Origin: Ignavibacteria bacterium UBA7675 | Lineage (GTDB): Bacteria; Bacteroidota; Ignavibacteria; Kapaibacteriales; UB7675 | Length of the DNA stretch: 38,706 nt | Direction: 5' to 3' | NCBI GenBank assembly: GCA_002483085.1 | Contig: DLHF01000065.1 | Coordinates: forward strand, 1-38,706 | Part shown: positions 8,538 to 17,589 of the stretch, piece by piece | Layout of the letters: the number at the start of each line of letters is the position of its first letter | How positions within the stretch are numbered: position 1 is the first letter of the stretch | Notes under the pieces: model-generated | Database searches by the model: none | What the model saw: only the letters and a program-made list of their open reading frames with translations | Told to the model about the DNA's origin: nothing | Program-made: the position numbers and the translations under genes

Positions 8538-9887
8538 ATGCGCAAGATTATCAGCATTATTGACGACGACGCTGTTATGCTACAGTTTCTCGGCAAAATT
8601 CTTCAGTCAGATCACAATGAAATTCAGCTTTTTTCTTCGCCGAAACAGTTTGTAGATACTTTTCAGGATTGTACCCCTGATATCGTTATCTCCGACCTGC
8701 TTATGCCCGAGATGGACGGGCTCGATGTTCTCCGCCATGTAAAAGTTCTCGCTTCTGCCGTGCCCTTTATTATGCTGACAACCGAGGCAAAAGTGCAGTC
8801 CGCTATCCAGGCTATGAAAGAGGGAGTTGTCGACTATATTATCAAGCCAATCGACACCCAAGAATTTAGACTGCGTATTGAGCGTGCTTACGAATTTGGG
8901 AAATTGCGCCAAATCCTACAAACAAATATCGCTTCTCAACAAAAAATTTACACGGTTGCCGCGCTCGTGGGCGAGAGTAAAGCTGCGAAAAAAGCTCGCG
9001 AGTTGGCCCTCGCGGCGCAAGCCGCACACCTGCAACCACTGTGGTTTATTGGCGAGACTGGAGTGGGGAAAACATTCCTTGCGAAAACTATTCACTACAG
9101 TGGTTCTACGGCGTTTTACAATTATCTCGAAGCTGATTGCGATAAAATATCTGAAGAAGAACTGGAGCGTGTGCTGTTCGGTTCCACAGAGCGCAATGGG
9201 GCTTGCCTTGTGCGAAAGCGCGGTTTGTTCGAGCAGGCCGATGGCGGTACTTTAGTGCTGCGCAATCCCGAGAACCTTCCAGATCATATGCAGAAAAAAA
9301 TCTGTACGTATGTAGGTACTGGGAAAATTACGCCGGTAGGAGCCAGTGCCGAAGTAGCTGTGCAGGTGCAGCTTATTTGTATATCGACATCTGAAGAGCG
9401 CTATCTTACGCACCTCGATAGCTTTGATAGCGATTTTCTCCAGTGCTTTGAAGGGCGCGCTCATATTATCCCTCCGCTGCGTAAACGCCGCGAAGATATT
9501 GTGCCTCTTGCCCGGTATTTGCTGCAACTCAAAGTCGATACCCTGTTCTGCTACGATCTCGCCGAAGACGCTGTTGCCAAGTTAGAGAAGTACAATTGGT
9601 ATGGCAATGTGTCGGAGCTCGTGCTTACTGTGGAGCGAGCAATGCTGCTGTGCCAGGAGAGCGTTATCAGCGCTCGCGATATTATTACAGGCTACTCTAC
9701 CTGGACGACATCAGAGAGCGATACGATGTTCCAGGTGCCGCAGGGGCTGCACATTAAGGACGTACAGGGCGAGTATGTTCGCCAGACATTAGAGTTCTTT
9801 GAGGGAAATCTCGAAAAATCTGCCCGCTCGCTCGGGGTAAGCCGCAAGACATTATGGGAAGTACGGAAAAAATTTAATCTGCCGTAG
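8538..9887 (+). CDS. response regulator, degenerate NtrC-type (REC - AAA - Fis HTH)
   Basis: The 449-residue product has three parts. The receiver domain (1-115) is complete: acidic pocket D9-D11, phosphoacceptor D53, T81/T82 and K103. The central domain (about 140-375) is homologous to sigma-54 activator ATPases, with Walker A GETGVGKT at 172-179, FEQADGGTL and PPLRKRREDI. However, the GAFTGA loop is replaced (around 219-226, NGACLV), the Walker B Asp-Glu is replaced by Arg-Asn (242-243), and the expected arginine-finger region (296-304) has no arginine. The C-terminus (about 412-449) is a Fis-type helix-turn-helix with EKSARSLGVSRKTLW. It therefore probably binds DNA on phosphorylation but cannot drive sigma-54 in the classic way. 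The ATG at 8538 follows GGAAGG; an upstream in-frame ATG would add 18 residues before the receiver. No kinase is adjacent. Confidence 0.9.
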   Translation: MRKIISIIDDDAVMLQFLGKILQSDHNEIQLFSSPKQFVDTFQDCTPDIVISDLLMPEMDGLDVLRHVKVLASAVPFIMLTTEAKVQSAIQAMKEGVVDYIIKPIDTQEFRLRIERAYEFGKLRQILQTNIASQQKIYTVAALVGESKAAKKARELALAAQAAHLQPLWFIGETGVGKTFLAKTIHYSGSTAFYNYLEADCDKISEEELERVLFGSTERNGACLVRKRGLFEQADGGTLVLRNPENLPDHMQKKICTYVGTGKITPVGASAEVAVQVQLICISTSEERYLTHLDSFDSDFLQCFEGRAHIIPPLRKRREDIVPLARYLLQLKVDTLFCYDLAEDAVAKLEKYNWYGNVSELVLTVERAMLLCQESVISARDIITGYSTWTTSESDTMFQVPQGLHIKDVQGEYVRQTLEFFEGNLEKSARSLGVSRKTLWEVRKKFNLP

Positions 9888-9899
9888 CCGAAGTTGTGG

Positions 9900-10139
9900 C
9901 TAGTGGAAGGATGACTCTGTCTGGTAGGTCTGTTCCTTTGATGCTTCTGCATCTGCAATGGCAAATGTTGTGTTGCGCGAAAGGAAATGTGATCGCAGGT
10001 ACTCTTCGTACATGGCGGTGTTCTCAAAGCCTGTGTCGCGAAGAAAAGCCGATGCCATGATTCGGCCATCGACTACTGTTGCAGCAAAAGAGCGAACCGG
10101 GTAGCCATTGAGGTACTGGACGACGGTTGTATTGTACAT
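9900..10139 (-). CDS. small hypothetical protein
   Basis: The 79-residue frame is convergent with the response regulator and stops 12 bp from it. Its composition looks protein-like (hydrophobic beta-like start VVQYLNGYPVRSFAATVVDG, then a charged helix). There is no signal peptide, no membrane segment and no clear ribosome-binding site. I do not recognise the family. It could be a real small protein or a remnant. Confidence 0.45.
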   Translation of the reverse strand: MYNTTVVQYLNGYPVRSFAATVVDGRIMASAFLRDTGFENTAMYEEYLRSHFLSRNTTFAIADAEASKEQTYQTESSFH

Positions 10140-10474
10140 GCAAAATCCCGATGTGGAAAAATTCTGAATCCCAAAAGTAGCCAGAACCTATACAACGGCC
10201 AAGCTGTAGTAGGTAGTGTACAGTACAAATGTTACGAAAATGACACGGCGTGTCGCAGACCCCGGAATGTACGTGTACCAGACAATGCTTTCTGCGTAGA
10301 GCTTTTGCTGATATAGACACCTATCGGCGCTTTTGTCTGTGGCCTGCCGCCTCTTCTTTACACTGCGCTGCGCGTCCGCTGCGTGCTGGAAGTTATCGTA
10401 AGAGCGATGTAGTTGTGTGGCTTGCGCGCGCCGCTCAACAGCGGTTATATATTTCTGCGGTATGGGTAGAAAAG

Positions 10475-10534
10475 CCACGAGGCGGATGTGCTGCGCGGTG
10501 CGGAGACTGCAAGGCAGGGCAAAGACGGCTGTGC
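10475..10534 (+). repeat. dispersed intergenic repeat, family B copy 2
   Basis: CCACGAGGCGGATG leads into the core TGCTGCGCGGTGCGGAG, then a tail with CAGGGCAAAGACGGCTG. The flanks align with the copies at 14891-14943 and 28611-28671, so the repeat unit is longer than its core. Confidence 0.7.
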
Positions 10535-10545
10535 CATTAATTGTA

Positions 10546-10610
10546 GCTTTGCTGTTTCGGAGCGCTACACTACAGGCAAATTCCCGAAAACAGCCTGTAG
10601 AGAACAAAGC
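10546..10610 (+). promoter_or_regulatory. overlapping inverted repeats in the valS upstream region
   Basis: CTACAGGC (10570-10577) pairs perfectly with GCCTGTAG (10593-10600), enclosed by GCTTTG (10546-10551) and CAAAGC (10605-10610). GCTGTTT (10551-10557) can instead pair with AAACAGC (10588-10594), which overlaps the first stem. The two folds exclude each other. It starts about 315 bp before valS, so a role as a leader switch is possible but unproven. Confidence 0.35.
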
Positions 10611-10862
10611 AAAAGTGTGTATATTTACTAAATGCGTATAAAATGGCAGTGCGCGGAAGAGATTCTTGCGTGTGTTTGCACTTCGGCGATGGAAAATTGC
10701 CGAAAAAGGCGCAAATTTGCAGTTGGCTTGTCCCTGTTTCCCGGCTGGAAGTGCTCTATGCAAGGAGTGTTCCACTGGTATGTGCAATATCCTTATGAAC
10801 AGGGCGGGCGGACCAAAAGACTGTAATTCATAATTCGTCCACACTCGGTTGAAACACGGATA

Positions 10863-13619
10863 ATGCTGGCTCACGAAGATACTGGAACATCGCTACCCAA
10901 ATCGTATGACCCCTCCACAGTGGAGAAAAAACTATACGATCGCTGGATTGCCAATGGACTATTTGCCGCTTCGGCGGATTCTGATAAACCCGCCTATGCG
11001 ATACTTATGCCGCCGCCCAATGTGACGGGTATGCTTACGATGGGGCATGTGCTGAACAATACGATTCAGGATATTTACATCCGGTGGAATCGCATGCGCG
11101 GAGCGGAGTCGGTCTGGTTTCCCGGTATTGACCATGCAGGTATTGCCACTCAAACCCGTGTAGAGCAGGAGCTCGCCAAGAAAGAAAAGCTCACGCGCCA
11201 CGATCTCGGTCGCGAAGCATTTCTTGAGCGTGTGTGGGAGTGGAAAGAGCAGTTTGGCGGTATTATCCTGAAGCAGTTGCGCTCGCTTGGTGTTTCTGCC
11301 GATTGGGACAGGACGCTATTCACCATGGACGAATCGGCTTCCAAGGCCGTGCGCGAAGTATTTGTGCGCTTGTTCGACGAGGGGCTGATCTACCGAGGCA
11401 AGCGTATTATTAACTGGTCGCCAGTGGCGCAGTCGGCGCTTTCCGACGAAGAAGTAAATTTCAAAGAGGTGAAAGAGCACATCTATACGATGCGTTATCA
11501 CCTTGAGGACGGCAGCGGCACGCTGCTGGTAGCGACGGTACGACCCGAAACAATCTTTGGTGATGTGGCCGTTGCTGTGAATCCTGAAGACGAGCGATAT
11601 AAAGGGCTGATCGGCAAAAATGTACGCGTGCCACTGGCAGGGCAGATTGTGCCGATTATCGCCGATAGCTATGCCGATCCGGAATTTGGTACGGGCGTTG
11701 TAAAGATCACTCCTGCCCACGACCCTAACGACTTTGAAGTGGGGTTGCGCCATTTGCTGGAAATGCCGAATACGATCAACCCCGATGGCACGCTGAACGA
11801 GCTGACAGGCGAATTCAACGGATTGGATCGTTTTGTAGCGCGCAAAAAAATAATGGAGAAGCTCCAAGAGCTCGACTTGATAGAAAAAATTGATGACTAC
11901 ACGCACAATGTGGGCTACAGCGAGCGCGGTGGCGAGCCTGTAGAGCCATATCTGAGCGATCAGTGGTTTGTGCGCATGAAGCCGCTGGCCGAAGAAGCGC
12001 TGAAAGTAGTACAAGAAGGGCATATCCGCTTTTTCCCGGAACACCACACAAAGGTGTATGAACACTGGATGACGAACATTCGCGACTGGTGTATTTCACG
12101 CCAGCTCTGGTGGGGACATCGCGTACCGGTGTACTATGCAGCAGACGGCAGCTTTACAGCCGCTAACTCCGAAGAAGAAGCTCGCAACAAGCTCAGCCTG
12201 CCCGCCGATGCTCCGTTGCGCCAGGATTCCGATGTGCTCGATACGTGGTTCTCGGCATGGCTGTGGCCTATGACAACAATGGGCTGGGAGGGTACTCCTG
12301 AAACCGACAACACTCCCGAGCTGCGTAAATTTTTGCCTACTAATCTGTTGGTGACAGGCCCGGATATTATTTTCTTCTGGGTAGCGCGCATGATTATGGC
12401 TACGCTGAAGTTCAAAAAAACGATACCGTTCCGCGATGTGTACTTCACCAGCATGATCCGCGACTCCAAAGGGCGGAAAATGTCGAAGTCGCTCGGCAAT
12501 TCGCCCGATCCTTTGGCAATTATAGAACGGTATGGCGCCGATGCAGTGCGCTTTACCATGATACACGCTGCGCCCATCGGACTGGATATCCGCCTTTCAG
12601 TCAATGAAAAGACTCAGGACATCGAAACGATAGACCTCGGGCGGAATTTCTCGAACAAAATATGGAATGCCGGTCGGTTTCTGCTGATGAAGCGCGACGA
12701 AGCGCTGGCCGAGGCACGCGAGCACAATATCCCCGACGACGAGCTCTTGGCCGTGCTGGAACCATCGGCGTTCGAGCTTTCGGATATGTGGGTGACAGCG
12801 CGGTTTCACAAGGCTGCTCGGGATACCACACGCGCTTTGCAGAGCTACCGCCTTACGGATTATTCGCGTCGCCTGTACGAATTTGTATGGGGCGACTTCT
12901 GCGACTGGTATGTGGAGATTATCAAAATTCGCATGAATAATGCGGCGAATGTGCGCGGCAAAATTGCTCTTGTCAACTACGCACTTGGTATCTTTGATGG
13001 TATCCTTCGCTTGCTGCATCCGGTAATGCCTTTTATTACCGAAGAGCTGTGGCACGCAATTACTGCACGCGGCAGTGGCGAAAGCATTTCCACAACAAAA
13101 ACGCCTGTGTTCGACGAGAACTTTGTCAATCTCAGCTACGATGAGCAGTTCAGCTTTGTACAAAGTGTGATTGAAGAAATGCGCATGCTTCGCGGTCTGA
13201 TGAATATTCCGCCGCACGAAAAGCTGCCTGTAGCACTTGCTTGCCACAGCGATGAAGTCGCCGATCTCATGCTTTCGCAAGCCCAGCTTATTAAGTCGTT
13301 TGCTCGTGTGTCTGAGCTCACAGTAGCCAACGAGTTGGTAAAGCCCGCCGGTGCAGTTGCGTCTGTTGTTCAGGGAGTGGAAATTCACATCACTATGCGC
13401 GGTTTTATCGATTTCAAAGCAGAGCGCGAGCGGCTTGAGAAAGAGGTGGAGCGCCTGAAAGGGCTTCGCAAGTCGGTGGAAGCAAAGCTGAATAACGAGA
13501 AGTTCGTGGCGAATGCGCCTGCTGATGTCGTAGCCTATGAGCGCGAGAAACTGGCGAGTATCAGCGATACGATAACAAAACTACAGACCAATATTGCCTA
13601 TCTTGCCGAAGAAGAATAA
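10863..13619 (+). CDS. valS: valyl-tRNA synthetase
   Basis: This class I enzyme charges tRNA-Val and edits misactivated threonine. The 918-residue product has the full domain order: catalytic Rossmann fold with the HIGH-type signature PPPNVTGMLTMGHVLN (near residue 45; here His-Met-Gly-His is MGH), the editing domain with VATVRPETIFGDVAVAV, the KMSKS loop GRKMSKSLGN, an anticodon-binding helical domain, and a C-terminal coiled coil (KAERERLEKEVERLKGL) typical of ValRS. The ATG at 10863 has no strong Shine-Dalgarno site. The glycosyltransferase gene follows after 61 bp and may be co-transcribed. Confidence 0.97.
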   Translation: MLAHEDTGTSLPKSYDPSTVEKKLYDRWIANGLFAASADSDKPAYAILMPPPNVTGMLTMGHVLNNTIQDIYIRWNRMRGAESVWFPGIDHAGIATQTRVEQELAKKEKLTRHDLGREAFLERVWEWKEQFGGIILKQLRSLGVSADWDRTLFTMDESASKAVREVFVRLFDEGLIYRGKRIINWSPVAQSALSDEEVNFKEVKEHIYTMRYHLEDGSGTLLVATVRPETIFGDVAVAVNPEDERYKGLIGKNVRVPLAGQIVPIIADSYADPEFGTGVVKITPAHDPNDFEVGLRHLLEMPNTINPDGTLNELTGEFNGLDRFVARKKIMEKLQELDLIEKIDDYTHNVGYSERGGEPVEPYLSDQWFVRMKPLAEEALKVVQEGHIRFFPEHHTKVYEHWMTNIRDWCISRQLWWGHRVPVYYAADGSFTAANSEEEARNKLSLPADAPLRQDSDVLDTWFSAWLWPMTTMGWEGTPETDNTPELRKFLPTNLLVTGPDIIFFWVARMIMATLKFKKTIPFRDVYFTSMIRDSKGRKMSKSLGNSPDPLAIIERYGADAVRFTMIHAAPIGLDIRLSVNEKTQDIETIDLGRNFSNKIWNAGRFLLMKRDEALAEAREHNIPDDELLAVLEPSAFELSDMWVTARFHKAARDTTRALQSYRLTDYSRRLYEFVWGDFCDWYVEIIKIRMNNAANVRGKIALVNYALGIFDGILRLLHPVMPFITEELWHAITARGSGESISTTKTPVFDENFVNLSYDEQFSFVQSVIEEMRMLRGLMNIPPHEKLPVALACHSDEVADLMLSQAQLIKSFARVSELTVANELVKPAGAVASVVQGVEIHITMRGFIDFKAERERLEKEVERLKGLRKSVEAKLNNEKFVANAPADVVAYEREKLASISDTITKLQTNIAYLAEEE

Positions 13620-13680
13620 GCCGCTGTCGATTGCGGTGCCGCTTCTCGGAAGGATCTGCCTCATTCATACGTAACACTCT

Positions 13681-14859
13681 ATGGCTACGCTTTCGGTTTG
13701 TTGCCTGGCAAAGAACGAAGAAAATCTGCTTCCCGGAATGATAAACAGCGTTCGGGAAGTAGCGTCGGAAATAATTGTGCTCGATACCGGTTCTACCGAT
13801 CAAACACGTGAAGTAGCGCAGGCTATGGGCGCCAGAAGCGAGCGCGTACAGTGGACCGAAGATTTTGCTGTCGCTCGCAATAGGCTCGTGGAACTGGCGC
13901 GCGGTGATTGGATCCTGATGGTCGACGCCGATGAGCGAATTCACTACGAAAACTACCCTCTTATAGAGCAGGCAATCACTGTTAAGCAGACGGCATACAC
14001 TTGCACTGTGCTCAATGTGCTGCCGCATCCGATGATCTCTATGCTGCTGCCTATGCCCTCGATACGGCTGTTCCGGCGCGACGAAAGAATACGCTTTCGC
14101 GGGCGTGTGCACGAGTCGGTCGATGCAGCACTGAGAAAGCTGACCATTCAGCCCGCGCCTTCCTCGATCAAAATCGAGCATATCGGCTTTACTGTGAAAA
14201 ATGATATGCGCCGCCTTCGCAATAGGAGAGTGTTTGAGTCGGAACTTTCCAAAGACCCAACAGATGCGTGGATACGGTTCCATATGGGCCTGGCATTTTA
14301 TCTCGAAGAAGACTACGCGCATACCGAAGAGTATCTCAATTTCATTTTCTCTTCGCAGTCGCAGGAAATCTCGGCGGAGTCGCGCTCCATGCTCGTGTCG
14401 ATTATGGCTGATATATACCACAAGCAAGGTCGCAAAATGCAGTCGCGCTCTCACGCTTTGCGCTCCATACAAATGGGAGGCAACGCTTTTGGCGAGTATC
14501 TGCTGGCCGGGCTCGATATGGCCGAAGACGCCTACGAGAATGCCCTGCGCCGCCTGCTAGACCTCGATGCACAATCGCTTTCGCGAGAATATTATCGCGT
14601 GCACAAAGGCAATCTGTACGCCGATATCGCCAAGTGCTATATGAAGCTTGAGAAGTTCGACCGCGCTTTGCAGTACACTGAGCTCGCGCGCGAAGATGAA
14701 CCGTCGTTTGATGCAATGCTGTTTGGCGGGCTTTTGTGCGAGCGCAAAAGAGAGTACGGACGGGCTTTGCAGTTCTACACTATCGCCCAGTCGCTGAAGC
14801 CTACGTCGATGGAAATACGCGACCGCATTGCTACATGCAGAGCGGCATTGGTGCGGTAG
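13681..14859 (+). CDS. family 2 glycosyltransferase with TPR-like C-terminus
   Basis: The N-terminal half of this 392-residue protein is a GT-A fold: start MATLSVCCLAKNEE, the nucleotide-binding VLDTGSTDQT, and the metal-binding DxD as D82-A-D84 in MVDADERI. Proteins of this subgroup (like SunS-type or TPR-linked GT2 enzymes) carry helical repeats after the catalytic domain, and residues from about 195 onward look like TPR units (for example AKCYMKLEKFDRALQYTELA and GRALQFYTIAQSLKP). No membrane helix is visible, so it is probably cytosolic or peripheral. Acceptor and sugar are unknown. It lies 61 bp after valS. Confidence 0.87.
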   Translation: MATLSVCCLAKNEENLLPGMINSVREVASEIIVLDTGSTDQTREVAQAMGARSERVQWTEDFAVARNRLVELARGDWILMVDADERIHYENYPLIEQAITVKQTAYTCTVLNVLPHPMISMLLPMPSIRLFRRDERIRFRGRVHESVDAALRKLTIQPAPSSIKIEHIGFTVKNDMRRLRNRRVFESELSKDPTDAWIRFHMGLAFYLEEDYAHTEEYLNFIFSSQSQEISAESRSMLVSIMADIYHKQGRKMQSRSHALRSIQMGGNAFGEYLLAGLDMAEDAYENALRRLLDLDAQSLSREYYRVHKGNLYADIAKCYMKLEKFDRALQYTELAREDEPSFDAMLFGGLLCERKREYGRALQFYTIAQSLKPTSMEIRDRIATCRAALVR

Positions 14860-14890
14860 GAGATCGGATAGCCAGAATGCTATTGGGCAT

Positions 14891-14943
14891 TCAGTCTTCG
14901 CCCGTGCTTTGGCCTCTGCACCGCGCTGCACATCCGCAGCGTG
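14891..14943 (-). repeat. dispersed intergenic repeat, family B copy 3 (inverted)
   Basis: On the minus strand this reads CACGCTGCGGATG, core TGCAGCGCGGTGCAGAG, then GCCAAAGCACGGGCGAAGAC. It lies in the gap after the glycosyltransferase and is the only copy in inverted orientation. The tail is nearly identical to that at 26124-26166. Confidence 0.7.
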
Positions 14944-15046
14944 GTGTCCGACCCAAACCGCAAGGTGATCCGGCTACCACAGCGGTGCTCTGCTACGCGG
15001 TTTCTACACAATGATTTGATATAGTTCACCTTGAGGACATTGTGAT

Positions 15047-15559
15047 ATGGTACTATCGCTGCTAAAAAAACTACTTCTCTTCGAGAAACTTCGCGTGCAT
15101 TCGCCACTGCTGCCCGATGAGGTGAAAATGCGCTTGCAGCAGGAGTTTGAGCACACACAAAAACAGACGGTTACGGACGCCATGTTCTCCGATTTTTCCG
15201 CCCGCCGCTATACCGGCACATGGCAGGGCGACGCGTTCAAGATGTATCGCAAACCTCCTGTGAGCTTTGGGTATGTTCCTGCCGTTGTCTCCAAGGGCTC
15301 TGTTCACCACGAGGATGGCGGAACATACATCGACGTGCTGGTACAGATGAACCCAAAACGCCTGCTGTCTGCGCTGGTGTTGTTCGCCTTTACCTCGCTT
15401 GTACTTATTGCCGCCGGAGTTGTGCTTCCCATATTTGTTCTCGGCTTTTTTCTTTCCCCTGTTATTGTTGTAGTCAGCTATATTTCGTGGCTGTTTGCTG
15501 TACACTTTGCCGTGCGCGATGTCGAGCAATTTTTCAGGCGCGTGCTCGCTCGAATGTGA
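15047..15559 (+). CDS. hypothetical membrane protein, paralogue pair member 1
   Basis: The 170-residue product has a soluble N-terminal part of about 105 residues and a hydrophobic hairpin of two helices (roughly 107-130 and 132-155), ending in a basic tail (FFRRVLARM). The soluble part contains YTGTWQGDAFKMYRKPPV and GSVHHEDGGTYIDVLVQMNP, beta-strand-like. The same plan and spacing appear in the next gene, suggesting duplication and divergence. A GAGGA site precedes the ATG. I do not recognise the family. Confidence 0.75.
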   Translation: MVLSLLKKLLLFEKLRVHSPLLPDEVKMRLQQEFEHTQKQTVTDAMFSDFSARRYTGTWQGDAFKMYRKPPVSFGYVPAVVSKGSVHHEDGGTYIDVLVQMNPKRLLSALVLFAFTSLVLIAAGVVLPIFVLGFFLSPVIVVVSYISWLFAVHFAVRDVEQFFRRVLARM

Positions 15560-15681
15560 ACTGCTGCAAAGAGCGCCTCGGAGCTGTTGAAGTGCGGGGG
15601 AATGCAGGTGCAAGGGCCGTAAAGTAGTAAACAGGACTGCCGCGTTCCAAATACCGTGCCTTCCATTGTACAGGAGTGAGT

Positions 15682-16230
15682 ATGTCTGTCTTTTCACCGA
15701 GAGAAGTGGGTTTTACGCTTGTTATGCAGTCTGCTCTCCAGCCCGAAACTGCGATAAGCACGCTGCGCGAAAACCTTGTGTCCAGGCAAATCATCAACAA
15801 TGAACTGATGGATATGGAATCTGCCGAAAGTGCGTATTTGGACACTTCATGGGGCGGTGATGGCAGTTATGCCGGATGGGTGGAAAGGCTGGAATTTACA
15901 CTATGGCCTACGACGCCAACAGGCAGGCTACAGTCTGTATTCTCCATTGCGGGAGTAATAGAGCCTCATGACGCTGGATCGCGTATTACAGCAAAATTTG
16001 AGTTTTCCATATCGCCTTTGATCCTGCTTCTTCTTGTTGTTCCCGCTATTGCCAGCCTGCTGCCGGAGTGGATTACCGGCGGTGTTTTTATTTTCACGAT
16101 AGCTGCTACAATACTTGCTGGACTGCCGCTGCTGATGTACGGAATGGAATATTTCTCAATGATCAACGAATACAGTTCATTAAAAAAATTCTTTGAGAAA
16201 CACCTCAATGCAAAAGAAGTAGAGTGGTAA
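15682..16230 (+). CDS. hypothetical membrane protein, paralogue pair member 2
   Basis: The 182-residue product again has a beta-rich soluble N-terminus (about 1-110, with SYAGWVERLEFTLWPTTP and IEPHDAGSRITAKFEFSISP) followed by two transmembrane helices (about 112-130, 134-155) and a charged tail ending FFEKHLNAKEVEW. Shared features with the upstream gene are the S-x-L-x-P start region, an aromatic-Gly-x-x-aromatic segment and the H-[ED]-x-G-x-x-I motif just before the membrane part. AGGAG lies 5 bp before the ATG at 15682, so I prefer it to the GTG at 15676. Function unknown. Confidence 0.75.
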   Translation: MSVFSPREVGFTLVMQSALQPETAISTLRENLVSRQIINNELMDMESAESAYLDTSWGGDGSYAGWVERLEFTLWPTTPTGRLQSVFSIAGVIEPHDAGSRITAKFEFSISPLILLLLVVPAIASLLPEWITGGVFIFTIAATILAGLPLLMYGMEYFSMINEYSSLKKFFEKHLNAKEVEW

Positions 16231-16256
16231 TTCGTCCCCGCGCAGGCGAATCCTGT
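16231..16256. repeat. degenerate CCCGCG-AGGCG hairpin repeat
   Basis: TTCGTCCCCGCGCAGGCGAATCC resembles the short hairpin repeat CCCGCGAAGGCGGGAATCC seen in many bacterial genomes, with mismatches in the stem. A related form is at 37025-37041. It starts right at the stop of the upstream gene. Confidence 0.3.
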
Positions 16257-16300
16257 GTAAATTGCGTGATTATGTATCAGTATTCTGAAGTGAGAGGGAT

Positions 16301-17503
16301 ATGAAAGAAGTGTATATCGTCGATCCGGTGCGCACGCCGGTGGGCAAATACGGAGGCGCGCTCTCGGCAGTACGCCCCGACGACATGGCGGCAGTAGTGA
16401 TCCAAGCTCTTATGGAAAGAACCGGCGTACCGGGCGAAAGCGTGGAAGACGTGATTATGGGCTGTGCAAACCAGGCGGGCGAAGACAACCGCAACATAGC
16501 GCGCATGGCTGTGCTGCTGGCCGGGCTGCCCGACGGCGTGCCGGGCGTAACCGTGAACCGCCTTTGTGCTTCTTCGCTGGAAGCAGTGATTCAGGCAGCG
16601 CGAGCTGTAGGAAGCGGAGAAGTCGACTTGGTAATTGCCGGTGGTGTAGAGTCGATGACGCGTGCACCGTATTCGCTGCCGAAAAACGCTTCGGGTGCCG
16701 CCCAGTTTGGCAACCTGACGGCTTACGACACAGCACTTGGCTGGCGCTATCCCAACGAGCGGATGAAAAAGCGTTTCCCGCTGGAGACAATGGGAGAAAC
16801 GGCAGAAAACGTGTACGAGAAATACGGTATTTCCCGCCAGGATCAGGATGCATTCTCGCTTCGCTCGCACCAACTCGCAATAGAAGCCCAGGCCAATGGT
16901 ATCTTTACCGAAGAAATTGTGCCGGTGCTTATTCCGCAGCGCAAAGGCGACCCCATCGTTGTCGACCGCGACGAGCAGCCGCGTTCGGACACGTCGCTCG
17001 AACAGCTCGCAAAGCTCCGCCCGGCATTTCGCGAAGGTGGTGCGGTGACAGCGGGCAATTCGTCGTCGCTGAACGACGGTGCTGCGGCAATGCTCGTAGC
17101 CAGTGCCGAAGCTGTGCGGAAGCACAACCTCACGCCAATTGCTCGGTATGTGAGTTCGGCTGCTGTGGGACTCGACCCGCGCTACATGGGTATTGGCCCG
17201 GCGTATGCGATACCGCTGGCTTTGCGCCGTGCAGGGCTTTCGGTAGATGACCTCGGGCTAATCGAGCTCAATGAAGCATTTGCTGTGCAGACACTTGCTT
17301 GTATGCAGGAGCTCGGCGTCGGCCCCGAAAAAGTAAATATCCACGGTGGAGCAATTGCAATTGGCCATCCGTTGGGCATGAGTGGTGCGCGCATTACCGG
17401 AACACTTGTGCGCTCCATGCAGCGCGGAAACGTGCGCTATGGCGCTGCTTCGCTGTGCATTGGTGTGGGCCAAGGGCTTGCGGCGATCTTCGAAAAGGCG
17501 TAG
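16301..17503 (+). CDS. acetyl-CoA C-acyltransferase (thiolase), PcaF/PaaJ-like
   Basis: Thiolases cleave or form 3-ketoacyl-CoA. The 400-residue protein has the three catalytic elements: the nucleophilic cysteine in NRLCASSLEA (about residue 89), GGAIAIGHPLG with the catalytic histidine, and the second cysteine in CIGVGQG near the C-terminus. The N-terminus RTPVGKYGGALSAVRPDDMA is closest by eye to beta-ketoadipyl-CoA thiolases (PcaF, PaaJ), but FadA- or AtoB-type activity cannot be excluded. GAGAGGG precedes the ATG. No other beta-oxidation gene is adjacent, and a strong terminator follows, so it appears to be last in its unit. Confidence 0.92.
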   Translation: MKEVYIVDPVRTPVGKYGGALSAVRPDDMAAVVIQALMERTGVPGESVEDVIMGCANQAGEDNRNIARMAVLLAGLPDGVPGVTVNRLCASSLEAVIQAARAVGSGEVDLVIAGGVESMTRAPYSLPKNASGAAQFGNLTAYDTALGWRYPNERMKKRFPLETMGETAENVYEKYGISRQDQDAFSLRSHQLAIEAQANGIFTEEIVPVLIPQRKGDPIVVDRDEQPRSDTSLEQLAKLRPAFREGGAVTAGNSSSLNDGAAAMLVASAEAVRKHNLTPIARYVSSAAVGLDPRYMGIGPAYAIPLALRRAGLSVDDLGLIELNEAFAVQTLACMQELGVGPEKVNIHGGAIAIGHPLGMSGARITGTLVRSMQRGNVRYGAASLCIGVGQGLAAIFEKA

Positions 17504-17536
17504 TGCTCACATTGCTACAACATCAAGTAGAATAGC

Positions 17537-17579
17537 AGACAGGGCCCGGGGACTGAACCTCGTGCCCTGTCTATTTTTT
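17537..17579 (+). terminator. rho-independent terminator after the thiolase gene
   Basis: AGACAGGGC (17537-17545) pairs perfectly with GCCCTGTCT (17564-17572) and is followed by ATTTTTTG. It lies between the convergent thiolase and channel genes; the T run serves the plus strand. Confidence 0.85.
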
Positions 17580-17589
17580 GGGGGGCGGG

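Larger units (their letters stand above)
10140..10862. other. long non-coding gap upstream of valS with a repeat and hairpins
   Basis: This 723-bp stretch holds a family B repeat and a set of inverted repeats (10546-10610). A 10-bp palindrome GCAAATTTGC lies near 10715 and recurs inside a longer palindrome at 26187-26204. Open frames exist on both strands, including one of 228 codons on the minus strand, but they run through the repeat and lack protein-like composition. I see no tRNA or known riboswitch fold. Confidence 0.5.

Noticed and set aside
10188..10874. 228-codon minus-strand open frame across the valS upstream gap
   Set aside because: It runs through the inverted family B repeat, overlaps the valS start, has no ribosome-binding site and no protein-like domain pattern.
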